Source: Cellvibrionaceae bacterium (GTDB taxonomy: Bacteria; Pseudomonadota; Gammaproteobacteria; Pseudomonadales; Cellvibrionaceae). From it: a DNA stretch of 9,741 bases. Numbering within the stretch: the stretch's first letter is position 1; each line of letters starts with the position of its first letter. The position numbers and the translations under genes are program-made. Under the pieces are notes generated by a model that did not search any database, was not told where the DNA came from, and saw only the letters and a list, made by a program, of their open reading frames with translations. Location: NCBI GenBank assembly GCA_030597965.1, contig JAUVQU010000080.1, forward strand, positions 1 to 9,741, written 5' to 3'. This document shows positions 1 to 4,607 of this stretch, one piece after another.

Positions 1-122
1 ACGAACGGCAGACACTTAATCTTCTCATCCGTTATAAGGAATATTAGACCACTACACATCGTAGGAATACCGCGAGAACGCGCCTCACTCTCATGCTCAT
101 TATAGTAAGCGATGATATGAAC
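1..122 (-). pseudogene. Continuation of terminase large subunit after an in-frame stop (probably sequence error at the contig edge)
   Basis: Directly after the TAA at 125-123 the same reading frame stays open to the window edge. Its translation still reads as the next part of P22 gp2, with recognisable stretches such as RGIPTM, SG-IF and IKC-PF. Compared with P22 gp2 as I remember it, about a third of these roughly 40 residues differ, while the preceding 267 residues are almost unchanged. Many changes are G-to-T or C-to-A on the coding strand. No frameshift is needed. The simplest reading is poor base quality at the end of an assembled contig. True decay of a prophage gene is the alternative. 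Confidence 0.6.
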
Positions 123-926
123 TTACTTCTCGTCGGTGTAGTGCTCAGCGTCATAGATGGTCATGTTGACCACTTTCTGCGACTTGCTGGGATTCTTCAG
201 GAACTTGGTAACAACGTCAGACATCCCCATCAGCGGGGTAAATGTCAGAATTGAGAATTGCCCGTATTTGTTGGTACGGGTAAGACCTTCGCCATAAATG
301 CTGTATGGTGGCTCTTCGTCAAACCACACGCCGTGGATTGTGTCACCCTGCCAGCGAGCACGGCCTTGCGAGTATGGCTTGAAGTAGCAGATTGAAATGC
401 CATCTTCAACGCCATCAGCCGTGTGATGCTTAACCAGAAGATGATCAACAAGGTTCGGAAAGAAAGGAGACTTCTTCCAGCTAATGATGTCTTCTTTCGG
501 TATGGAACCGTAGCCAGGCTCATCATTCTCTTCGATACGACCGCACAGGATGCGTTGAGTCGTTTTGGTTACAGTCTCGTTTGTCTCGCCACCAATCCAG
601 AAGACAACAGGCTCATAGAAACGCTTACCTTTCCACTCCCCACCATATTTACCATCAGCCGGATATCCTTTTGTTCCCGGATAACGCCCGGTAAGGTGAA
701 ACGCGACTTCAGCAGCACCAGTAAATGACTTACCAAGCTGGTTACCAGCCATAAAACATCGCTCTGGATAGTCATGCCCGGCGTCGATGAACTCACGCTG
801 TTTGCTGTATGGCGTAAATTCATATAGCAGGTGTGTGTTCCGGTAGTTCTCTTCTTCTTCGAGTAGCTCGAGCAACTCGATTTGCTCTTCGTCGCTCAGG
901 TTATCAAGAATCGCGTCCAGTTCCAC
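123..926 (-). CDS. 2: Terminase large subunit, N-terminal ATPase half (P22 gp2-like)
   Basis: This is the ATP-driven DNA packaging motor that threads phage DNA into the procapsid and makes the headful cut. The open part is 267 codons, against about 499 for P22 gp2, so the RNase H-like nuclease half is missing. A P-loop (AGNQLGKS, about residues 60-67) and a Walker B segment (VWFDEE, about 200-205) form the ATPase centre. An acidic leucine-rich N-terminus (residues 1-28) precedes it. The ATG at 926 lies inside the end of the small subunit gene, giving a 23-base overlap as in P22. The stop at 125-123 falls where P22 continues (after YTDE), and homologous coding sequence follows it in the same frame. 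The gene is therefore either truncated or, more likely, miscalled at the contig edge. The family call is very secure. Confidence 0.93.
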   Translation of the reverse strand: MELDAILDNLSDEEQIELLELLEEEENYRNTHLLYEFTPYSKQREFIDAGHDYPERCFMAGNQLGKSFTGAAEVAFHLTGRYPGTKGYPADGKYGGEWKGKRFYEPVVFWIGGETNETVTKTTQRILCGRIEENDEPGYGSIPKEDIISWKKSPFFPNLVDHLLVKHHTADGVEDGISICYFKPYSQGRARWQGDTIHGVWFDEEPPYSIYGEGLTRTNKYGQFSILTFTPLMGMSDVVTKFLKNPSKSQKVVNMTIYDAEHYTDEK

Positions 927-1392
927 GGTTGAATAGCTCCTTGATACGAGAGCGCCGCTTATCGCGATCTCCCTTATCAGGTGTCACGTCTTCAACTTGC
1001 GACTGCTCTTTGAGGCCCAAATCACGGGCGATGATGTTAGCGTTGAGAAGGTCAGCGGCTGCGCCAGAGAATTTCTGGTCGTAGATGATGTCTTCCGCTC
1101 GTGATGTGACGTCAGAAAAACCTTCCATTGACCGGAAGGTTCCCCATGTTTGCCTGGTGATATCAAGGAAGGTACACAATCCTGAAATAGTCATGGCTCG
1201 CATCTTAGGGACATTAGCCTTAATTATTTCTCCCTGATATGAAAATACCTTACCCTCCCATAGCGGGTTATCATCAGCCCACTCGAAGTATTCACAACAA
1301 GCAGCCCACAGCGCCTCAGGCGATTCGAATTTAGGGTTTCGCCCATGACTACTGCGGGCCTCCCAAAATCGGTTGCCCTTTGGTGCTGCCAT
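904..1392 (-). CDS. 3: Terminase small subunit (P22 gp3-like)
   Basis: The small terminase subunit recognises the pac site and starts headful packaging with gp2. The protein is 162 residues when started at the ATG at 1392 (MAAPKG), the P22 length. An ATG two codons upstream (1398) exists, but the GTGAG ribosome site sits directly against it and about six bases from 1392, so 1392 is preferred. The N-terminus (through about residue 38) and the C-terminus (from about residue 93, YDQKFSGAAADLL, to the basic tail) match P22 gp3 as I recall it. The middle, about residues 39-90, differs clearly, as expected for a recombinant with a different DNA specificity. A pac-like sequence lies inside this gene, as in P22. 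The stop overlaps the large subunit start, suggesting coupled translation. Confidence 0.93.
   Translation of the reverse strand: MAAPKGNRFWEARSSHGRNPKFESPEALWAACCEYFEWADDNPLWEGKVFSYQGEIIKANVPKMRAMTISGLCTFLDITRQTWGTFRSMEGFSDVTSRAEDIIYDQKFSGAAADLLNANIIARDLGLKEQSQVEDVTPDKGDRDKRRSRIKELFNRGTGRDS
1104..1125 (-). other. Putative pac site inside the small terminase gene
   Basis: P22 starts packaging at a 22-base pac element inside gene 3, which begins GAAGACTTATCTGAGGTC as I recall. The homologous place here reads GAAGGTTTTTCTGACGTC and then ACAT, in the same codon register. It keeps GAAG, TCTGA and GTC, about 14 of 18 positions over the first part, and diverges over the last four bases. It lies in the gp3 segment that differs from P22. 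The location argument is good; function is inferred. Confidence 0.45.
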
Positions 1393-1427
1393 ATTCATCT
1401 CACTTAGTTGTTATTTCAGGTTGAGCA

Positions 1428-1670
1428 TCATGCTCCTGTAGTGAACAGGTCTAACGCTTCCTTCGATTTACGCACCGCTTCGATAGTGCGGGTCGTGATA
1501 TCCGAATTAGCGCCGCCTGACTGGAAGTGAATTTTGAATAGCTCAAGCTTCAGTTCGTCAGTGCCAATGAACTGAAATGCTTCTTCTGCGGCTGCGTTCT
1601 GGTTCATGACCAGTTTGTAAATCTCTAACTGGAATTTCTGTTCTTCAGTCATGGGAATAATCTCTGCCAT
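1428..1670 (-). CDS. DUF2560 family protein
   Basis: This 80-residue protein belongs to a small family (DUF2560) that I know from P22-like phages, where it sits just upstream of the small terminase gene, as here. Its function is unknown. It is acidic and helical in appearance, with no Cys, signal peptide or membrane segment. Conserved-looking parts are EEQKFQLEIYKLVMNQNAAAEEAFQF cut by its FIGTDELKL stretch and a C-terminal KSKEALDLF. The ATG at 1670 follows GGAGCCAACA, giving a good ribosome site (GGAG, seven bases before the ATG). A 35-base gap separates it from gp3, so the two are probably on one late transcript. A role in packaging is only suggested by position. Confidence 0.8.
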   Translation of the reverse strand: MAEIIPMTEEQKFQLEIYKLVMNQNAAAEEAFQFIGTDELKLELFKIHFQSGGANSDITTRTIEAVRKSKEALDLFTTGA

Positions 1671-1691
1671 TGTTGGCTCCGTTTATCCGTT

Positions 1692-1717
1692 AAAAGGGAT
1701 ATCAGTTAAGTTATCCC
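1692..1717 (-). terminator. Weak terminator-like hairpin upstream of the DUF2560 gene
   Basis: On the minus strand GGGATA (1717-1712) pairs with TATCCC (1701-1696) across a 10-base loop and is followed by TTTTAA. The stem has only six pairs, three of them AT. It lies 22 bases before the DUF2560 start, so it may act as an attenuator or mRNA end, or be chance. Confidence 0.25.
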
Positions 1718-1739
1718 GTGTAGGGTATAAGCCATTATC

Positions 1740-1779
1740 AAAGCCACTCTGTAGGGAATGGCTTTTGTGATGGCATCAC
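1740..1779. repeat. Hairpin plus adjacent perfect palindrome
   Basis: An inverted repeat pairs 1740-1749 with 1756-1765 (nine pairs, one mismatch, six-base loop). It is immediately followed by a perfect 13-base palindrome GTGATGGCATCAC at 1767-1779, which covers the stop of the 23-aa ORF. The hairpin has no free U-tract on the transcribed strand, so it is not a terminator. It may be a processing or stability element, or the palindrome a protein site; no function can be assigned. Confidence 0.35.
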
Positions 1780-1847
1780 TTACTCTTTACGCTGCTATCC
1801 CACTCATCCCGGAATTTTGATGGGTTATTGAAACCTTCTGCTGACAT
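1776..1847 (-). CDS. Small ORF of 23 residues with a strong ribosome site
   Basis: The ORF begins MSAEGFNNPSKFRDEW and ends in a basic VKSK tail. It is preceded by AAGGAG five bases before the ATG, by far the best ribosome site in the stretch between the GIY-YIG gene and DUF2560. Its stop overlaps a second start as TGATG, which opens only a 12-codon frame (1776-1738) running through the hairpin at 1740-1765. I do not recognise the product. It is hydrophilic with no motif. It could be a real microprotein or a leader whose translation affects the downstream hairpins. Confidence 0.4.
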   Translation of the reverse strand: MSAEGFNNPSKFRDEWDSSVKSK

Positions 1848-1874
1848 AACAACTCCTTCAATGTTTGGCTGAAA

Positions 1875-1940
1875 TTAGGATGTCTTTCCATCAGTCCGCC
1901 ACCACAAAGAATCTTTTTTGCCATAAGGCAGGAGGTTCAT
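1875..1940 (-). CDS. Possible 21-residue ORF downstream of the GIY-YIG gene
   Basis: A short frame starting MNLLPYGKKDSLWW ends at a TAA at 1877-1875. The ribosome site is poor (GAAAG close to the ATG). The composition (GKKDSLWWRTDGK) looks protein-like, but the frame may be only the tail of a decayed gene. The rest of the 350-base stretch between 2023 and 1671 holds the 23-aa ORF and the hairpins listed separately; I see no larger gene there. Confidence 0.2.
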   Translation of the reverse strand: MNLLPYGKKDSLWWRTDGKTS

Positions 1941-2023
1941 CTTTCAGTGGCTGCCAGTGTTATTTCCCCACTTTCTGGCTTGGGTTGTTTCGCTGTACTG
2001 CCGTTAATTGGTGAGTCCGGGGA

Positions 2024-2509
2024 TTATTTCAGTTCGTTACCAGGCATTTCTTTTAGCTCTTTCAAATGACAACGATTGAGGCTAAACCACTCCCCGTGCG
2101 ACCTATAGTTGTAATATTTTTGGTGCAATTTGGTTTCAAGCTCTCTATCGGCCGGAATCTTTGCAATTAGATTTAGCTTCCCACCACTCATGCGAGATAT
2201 CTCTGAAATTCGTTTATTAACCCTGCGACTAAACCCTATTTTTGTTAGCCCACTATCTTCAGCATGCAGAACGTACACATATGATTTTTGCGAAGCACTG
2301 GGTGCGACTTTGTTGTAATTAATCATGTCAAACATGAAGCCTTGCTTTAGCAACGTTTCAAAAAAGATAGAATTAACACACCCATTCCTTCTCAGCTCTG
2401 CACTTAGCTTGTCAATTTCCTCTATGATGTCGCCAGACCCCTTTCCACTTATAAGAAAATCTTGGTACATGCGACCAATTCTTGAGGTAATTTCAACAAA
2501 GTTATTCAT
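2024..2509 (-). CDS. GIY-YIG-like protein of the MUG113/T5orf172 type
   Basis: The 161-residue protein has a helical N-terminal half (about 1-70) with no motif I recognise. Its C-terminal half resembles the MUG113/T5orf172 branch of the GIY-YIG nuclease fold: YVYVLHAEDSGLTKIGFS (about 77-94), arginines at 95-100, a glutamate-rich helix (RELETKLHQKY, about 122-132) and the closing HGEWF (138-142). The usual GIY and YIG signatures are reduced to YVYV and KIG. In phages this domain is often fused to Bro-N/KilA-N antirepressor-type proteins, so either nuclease or regulatory function is possible. The gene stands where P22-like phages often carry Rha/antirepressor-type accessory genes. Its ribosome site (AAAAGG, eight bases before the ATG at 2509) is complementary to an upstream antisense segment, which suggests RNA-level repression. 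Confidence 0.75.
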   Translation of the reverse strand: MNNFVEITSRIGRMYQDFLISGKGSGDIIEEIDKLSAELRRNGCVNSIFFETLLKQGFMFDMINYNKVAPSASQKSYVYVLHAEDSGLTKIGFSRRVNKRISEISRMSGGKLNLIAKIPADRELETKLHQKYYNYRSHGEWFSLNRCHLKELKEMPGNELK

Positions 2510-2517
2510 AGCGTTTA

Positions 2518-2607
2518 CCTTTTAGAAAGTGAGCCTGTCTCACAGAAAAGCCGCCCGAGAGAGGTCGCCACCTATAACGGCATTTCTCAGGCTCGCTTAC
2601 TGAAAGG
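2518..2607 (-). ncRNA. C4-antisense-like RNA leader covering the GIY-YIG ribosome site
   Basis: In transcript order CCTTTCAGTAAGCGAGCCTG (2607-2588) is followed 50 bases later by CAGGCTCACTTTCTAAAAGG (2537-2518). These are complementary at 17 of 20 positions, and the second copy contains the ribosome binding sequence AAAAGG of the downstream gene. The spacer holds a small hairpin, AGGT-GGCG-ACCT, enclosed by AGAAATGCCG and CGGGCGGCTTTTCT arms. This is the architecture of the C4 antisense RNAs of phages P1 and P7, where an RNA processed from the leader pairs in trans with the target ribosome site and silences an antirepressor operon. The complementarity is seen directly; the family assignment rests on architecture and my memory of the motif. 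Confidence 0.65.
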
Positions 2608-2613
2608 CTCTCG

Positions 2614-2641
2614 TTAATATGCGCGTGAGATGCGCTGTGAA
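2614..2641 (-). promoter_or_regulatory. Possible promoter for the C4-like RNA and GIY-YIG gene
   Basis: TTCACA (2641-2636) and TATTAA (2619-2614) are separated by 16 bases, placing the start near 2607, exactly where the antisense segment begins. It also lies just past the terminator at 2652-2675, so a local promoter would be needed for lysogenic expression. The -10 matches consensus at only four of six positions. Confidence 0.35.
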
Positions 2642-2651
2642 ATTCAGATAT

Positions 2652-2675
2652 AAAAAGCCCCGCGAATGCGAGGCT
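2652..2675 (-). terminator. Intrinsic terminator after the lysis genes
   Basis: On the minus strand AGCCTCGC (2675-2668) pairs with GCGGGGCT (2663-2656) around the loop ATTC, with one T-G wobble, and is followed by TTTT. It ends the lysis block and insulates the C4-like RNA unit. Q-modified polymerase would have to read through it to reach the terminase genes. Confidence 0.8.
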
Positions 2676-2709
2676 AAATCCTGGTATTTGTAATGAACTG
2701 GCTCTTATC

Positions 2710-2862
2710 TCAACGCAGCCCCTTACTGCGCGCCAGATGCTCAATATCAAGCATCAGCAATGAGATGTTTAATCTGGATTTACTCCAGAAGTGATCACCA
2801 CCCTGTCTACAGAGCCAGATGTGAAGGATGATGAGTAAAATTATCGCTATCATCGAAGGCAT
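2710..2862 (-). CDS. Small membrane protein of 50 residues after Rz
   Basis: The frame starts at ATG 2862 inside the last codons of Rz, a 13-base overlap, after AGGACGCA. Its first 18 residues are almost purely hydrophobic (MPSMIAIILLIILHIWLC), consistent with one membrane helix. A short polar tail with LNISLLMLDIEHL and a basic end (ARSKGLR) follows. The stop at 2712-2710 lies 34 bases before the terminator, so it would be the last gene of the lysis block. I do not recognise a named family. Position and form suggest a lysis-associated or membrane accessory protein, but the function is unknown. Confidence 0.6.
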   Translation of the reverse strand: MPSMIAIILLIILHIWLCRQGGDHFWSKSRLNISLLMLDIEHLARSKGLR

Positions 2863-3296
2863 TGCGTCCTGATGTATTCCTGAAGCGTTCTCAATGCTGT
2901 TTGGTCGCGGATAATTCCGTCCCGGATACCGAGAACGTTTCGTCCAGCAACTGGAGAGAGTTCGACGGTGGCATCATTGCCCATGCCGGAGGCGCCGGAG
3001 GTTTCGGCTGAGGATGGCACAGGGCATTTTCCTTTGACGAGCACCCGACCACCATTATCAAGCTTGCGCCGAAGAGCATCATTTTCAGCTTTCGCATCAG
3101 CTAACTCCTTCGTGTATTTAGCATCGAGTGCATCAGCATCACGTTGACGCTTCTGCATGTCAGCGATTGTGGATGTGGCCTTATCGCGCTGCTCTTTATA
3201 GGCGATGGCGTTATCACGGTAATGATTAACAGCCCATGACAGGCAAACGATGATGCAGATAACCAGAGCGGAAATAATCGCGGTGACTCTGCTCAT
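2850..3296 (-). CDS. Rz: Inner-membrane spanin subunit Rz
   Basis: Rz is the i-spanin. Anchored in the inner membrane, it binds the outer-membrane lipoprotein Rz1 across the periplasm and fuses the two membranes in the last step of lysis. The 148-residue product (lambda Rz is 153) has an N-terminal membrane helix (about residues 5-24, AIISALVICIIVCLSW). A long charged coiled-coil-like region follows (about 27-80, RDKATSTIADMQKRQRD and DALDAKYTKELADAKAE). The C-terminal part ends QEYIRTQCLR and should bind Rz1. The start overlaps the R stop as ATGA. Rz1 is wholly nested in the +1 frame. Its last codons overlap the start of the small membrane protein at 2862. The call is secure from order, topology and sequence. 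Confidence 0.95.
   Translation of the reverse strand: MSRVTAIISALVICIIVCLSWAVNHYRDNAIAYKEQRDKATSTIADMQKRQRDADALDAKYTKELADAKAENDALRRKLDNGGRVLVKGKCPVPSSAETSGASGMGNDATVELSPVAGRNVLGIRDGIIRDQTALRTLQEYIRTQCLR
2891..3097 (-). CDS. Rz1: Outer-membrane spanin lipoprotein Rz1, nested in Rz
   Basis: Rz1 is the o-spanin. The 68-residue precursor lies entirely inside Rz in another frame, as in lambda. It has a basic start (MRKLKMM), a hydrophobic stretch and a lipobox VVGC with the lipidated cysteine at residue 19. The mature part is about 50 residues, proline-rich in the middle (HPQPKPPAPPAW), which is typical of Rz1. The serine after the cysteine favours outer-membrane sorting. It is somewhat longer than lambda Rz1 (60 residues) because of an extended C-terminus. 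It should pair with the Rz C-terminus in the periplasm. Confidence 0.93.
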   Translation of the reverse strand: MRKLKMMLFGASLIMVVGCSSKENALCHPQPKPPAPPAWAMMPPSNSLQLLDETFSVSGTELSATKQH

Positions 3297-3769
3297 ACCT
3301 CAATCTCTCTGACCGTTCCGCCAGCCTCTTTGAATTTTGCAATCAGGCTGTCAGCCTTATGCTCGAACTGACCATAACCAGCGCCCGGCAGTGAAGCCCA
3401 GATATTGCTGCAACGGTCAATTGCCTGACGGATATCACCGCGATCAATCATCGGTAAAGCGCCACGCTCTTTAATCTGCTGCAATGCCACAGCGTCCTGA
3501 CTTTTGGGGGAGAAATCTTTCAGGCCAAGCTGCTTACGATAGGCATCCCACCAACGGGAAAGAAGCTGGTAACGTCCGGCTGCTGTTGATTTGAGTTTGG
3601 GGTTTAGCGTGACAAGTTTGCGAGGGTGATCGGAGTAATCAGTGAATAGCTCTCCGCCAACAATGACGTCATAACCATGATTTCTGGTTTTCTGACGTCC
3701 GTTATCAGTCCCCTCTGACCACGCCAGCATATCGAGGAACGCCTTACGTTGATTATTGATTTCCACCAT
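3293..3769 (-). CDS. R: Endolysin R, lytic transglycosylase
   Basis: This is lambda R, a soluble lytic transglycosylase that cuts the MurNAc-GlcNAc glycosidic bond and leaves 1,6-anhydro ends. The 158 residues are the lambda length and read almost identically to lambda R as I know it, with AAGRYQ where lambda has GAGRYQ and a final EIEV where lambda has EIDV. The catalytic glutamate is Glu19 in LAWSEGTDN. There is no signal peptide or SAR segment, so release through the S holin hole is required, in keeping with a large-pore holin next door. The ATG at 3769 overlaps the holin end by 17 bases, and the stop overlaps Rz as ATGA. Confidence 0.97.
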   Translation of the reverse strand: MVEINNQRKAFLDMLAWSEGTDNGRQKTRNHGYDVIVGGELFTDYSDHPRKLVTLNPKLKSTAAGRYQLLSRWWDAYRKQLGLKDFSPKSQDAVALQQIKERGALPMIDRGDIRQAIDRCSNIWASLPGAGYGQFEHKADSLIAKFKEAGGTVREIEV

Positions 3770-4076
3770 CTTCTACTCCGGCTTTTTTAGCAGCGAAGCG
3801 TTTGATAAGCGAACCAATCGAGTCAGTACCGATGTAGCCGATGAACACGCTCGTTATATAAGCGAGATTGCTACTTAGTCCGGCGAAGTCGAGAAGGTCA
3901 CGAATGAACCAGGCGATAATGGCGCACATCGTTGCGTCGATTACTGTTTTTGTAAACGCACCGCCATTATATCTGCCGCGAAGGTACGCCATTGCAAACG
4001 CAAGGATTGCCCCGATGCCTTGTTCCTTTGCCGCGAGAATGGCGGCTAACAGGTCATGTTTTTCTGGCATCTTCAT
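3753..4076 (-). CDS. S: Holin/antiholin S (lambda type, dual start)
   Basis: S builds up in the inner membrane and at a set time opens large holes that free the endolysin. The 107-codon gene is essentially lambda S, ending in DGGNQ rather than DGRNQ. It has three membrane segments, about residues 10-30, 38-60 and 66-86, a single cysteine at position 51, and a basic C-terminus (KRFAAKKAG). The two starts are intact: ATG at 4076 gives the 107-residue antiholin with its extra Lys2, and ATG at 4070 gives the 105-residue holin. The SD sequence GGGGGTAAG precedes them. It lies downstream of pR' and the long late leader, so expression depends on Q. Confidence 0.97.
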   Translation of the reverse strand: MKMPEKHDLLAAILAAKEQGIGAILAFAMAYLRGRYNGGAFTKTVIDATMCAIIAWFIRDLLDFAGLSSNLAYITSVFIGYIGTDSIGSLIKRFAAKKAGVEDGGNQ

Positions 4077-4096
4077 GTCTTACCCCCAATAAGGGG
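4068..4096 (-). promoter_or_regulatory. Dual-start translation control region of S
   Basis: A hairpin CCCC-TTATT-GGGG (4096-4084) lies just before GTAAGAC-ATG-AAG-ATG. In lambda this structure and the SD that overlaps it set the ratio of antiholin (first ATG) to holin (second ATG), and so the lysis clock. The sequence matches the lambda arrangement as I know it. Confidence 0.8.
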
Positions 4097-4201
4097 ATTT
4101 GCTCTATTTAATTAGGAATAAGGTCGATTACTGATAGAACAAATCCAGGCTACTGTGTTTAGTAATCAGATTTGTTCGTGACCGATATGCACGGGCAAAA
4201 C

Positions 4202-4231
4202 GGCAGGAGGTTGTTAGCGCAACCTCATGCC
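4202..4231 (-). terminator. Long imperfect hairpin with T-tract in the late leader
   Basis: On the minus strand GGCA-T-GAGGTT (4231-4221) pairs with AACCTC-C-TGCC (4212-4202) over the loop GCGCTAAC, giving ten pairs and one mismatch. GTTTTG follows. It could be a second late-leader terminator bypassed by Q-modified polymerase, or a stability element. It lies in the lambda-like stretch before S. The remaining leader from 4232 to 4320 and from 4097 to 4201 shows no ORF or other clear feature. Confidence 0.4.
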
Positions 4232-4320
4232 ACCCGCTTTCACGAAGGTCATGTGTAGAAGGCCGCAGCGTAACTATCACTGATGAATTCAGGATAGCCA
4301 GTGGCTACGGCTCAGTTTGG

Positions 4321-4450
4321 GTTGTGGCGGCCGGAATCGAACCGGCTTCCATCGGTGCGCTGCCGATTGCAGTACGCGCGGCGGTCAGCTACATGACTAG
4401 TATTTTCACTGTCGCCTATCTGCTAGCTCGCCATTGAGCTTCACCACAAC
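4321..4450 (-). ncRNA. tRNA-like element with expanded centre in the late leader
   Basis: The element is closed by a 9-pair stem, GTTGTGGTG (4450-4442) with CGCCACAAC (4329-4321). In tRNA geometry it then has a two-base spacer (AA), a D-arm-like hairpin GCTC-AATGGC-GAGC (4439-4426) whose loop contains GG, and at the 3' side a canonical T-arm, GCCGG-TTCGATT-CCGGC (4346-4330), abutting the closing stem. An arm with 5-pair stem and 7-base loop, ATCGG-CAGCGCA-CCGAT, precedes the T-arm by four or five bases. About 57 extra bases separate it from the D-arm. They can fold as nested GCAG/CTGC, GGC/GCC and GACAGT/ACT-A-GTC pairs. No good anticodon loop with U33 is seen, so it is unlikely to be a normal tRNA. 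It may be a degenerate tRNA, a tRNA mimic, or a class-II-like fold. Confidence 0.45.
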
Positions 4451-4452
4451 GA

Positions 4453-4512
4453 TAAGAGCACTGCGCGGCACCTTTCACCAATTCCGCGAGGTCTGCGGGT
4501 TCAATGCTCTTA
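4453..4512 (-). ncRNA. Long-range hairpin with two alternative inner folds in the late leader
   Basis: TAAGAGCA (4512-4505) pairs perfectly with TGCTCTTA (4460-4453). Inside, GCGG at 4487-4484 can pair either with the preceding CCGC (4498-4495, seven-base loop) or, extended to CGCGG, with CCGCG at 4468-4464. The two inner stems exclude each other. The 3' arm also resembles a boxA sequence (TGCTCTTA). The element fills the gap between tR' and the tRNA-like element. No function is known to me. Confidence 0.35.
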
Positions 4513-4526
4513 CCTGTTGTGCAAAC

Positions 4527-4567
4527 AAAAAAGCCACCGTTGCAACTTAAGAGTCACTAACGGCAGC
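4527..4567 (-). terminator. Late terminator tR' directly after pR'
   Basis: GCTGCCGTT (4567-4559) pairs with AACGGTGGC (4541-4533), nine pairs with two G-T wobbles. An inner weaker stem shortens the loop, and TTTTTTG follows. It begins about five bases after the predicted late start, so the terminated leader would be only about 45 nt long. Q is needed to read through it into the lysis genes. Confidence 0.75.
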
Positions 4568-4577
4568 TTACCTTCTA

Positions 4578-4607
4578 ATTATGGCTAAATGGATAATTGC
4601 ATGTCAA
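4578..4607 (-). promoter_or_regulatory. Late promoter pR'
   Basis: A perfect -35 TTGACA (4607-4602) and a -10 CATAAT (4583-4578) are 18 bases apart, placing the start near 4571. The promoter overlaps the last codons and stop of Q, the expected place for a lambdoid late promoter. It is strong and constitutive in form, followed at once by tR', so output is controlled by Q-mediated antitermination rather than initiation. The Q binding element should overlap it, but I cannot define it from sequence alone. Confidence 0.85.

Noticed and set aside
1803..1924. Alternative 39-45 codon frame starting MAKKILCGGG downstream of the GIY-YIG gene
   Set aside because: No ribosome site precedes it, and it runs out of frame through the better supported 23-codon ORF.
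2502..2750. Minus-strand frame of 82 codons running through the lysis terminator and the C4-like segment
   Set aside because: It crosses the intrinsic terminator and structured RNA, lacks a ribosome site and has mixed, unnatural composition. The RNA explains the sequence better.
4321..4395. Ordinary 73-base tRNA ending at the T-arm
   Set aside because: A normal-length fold needs mismatches in the acceptor stem, a failed D-arm and an anticodon loop without U33.
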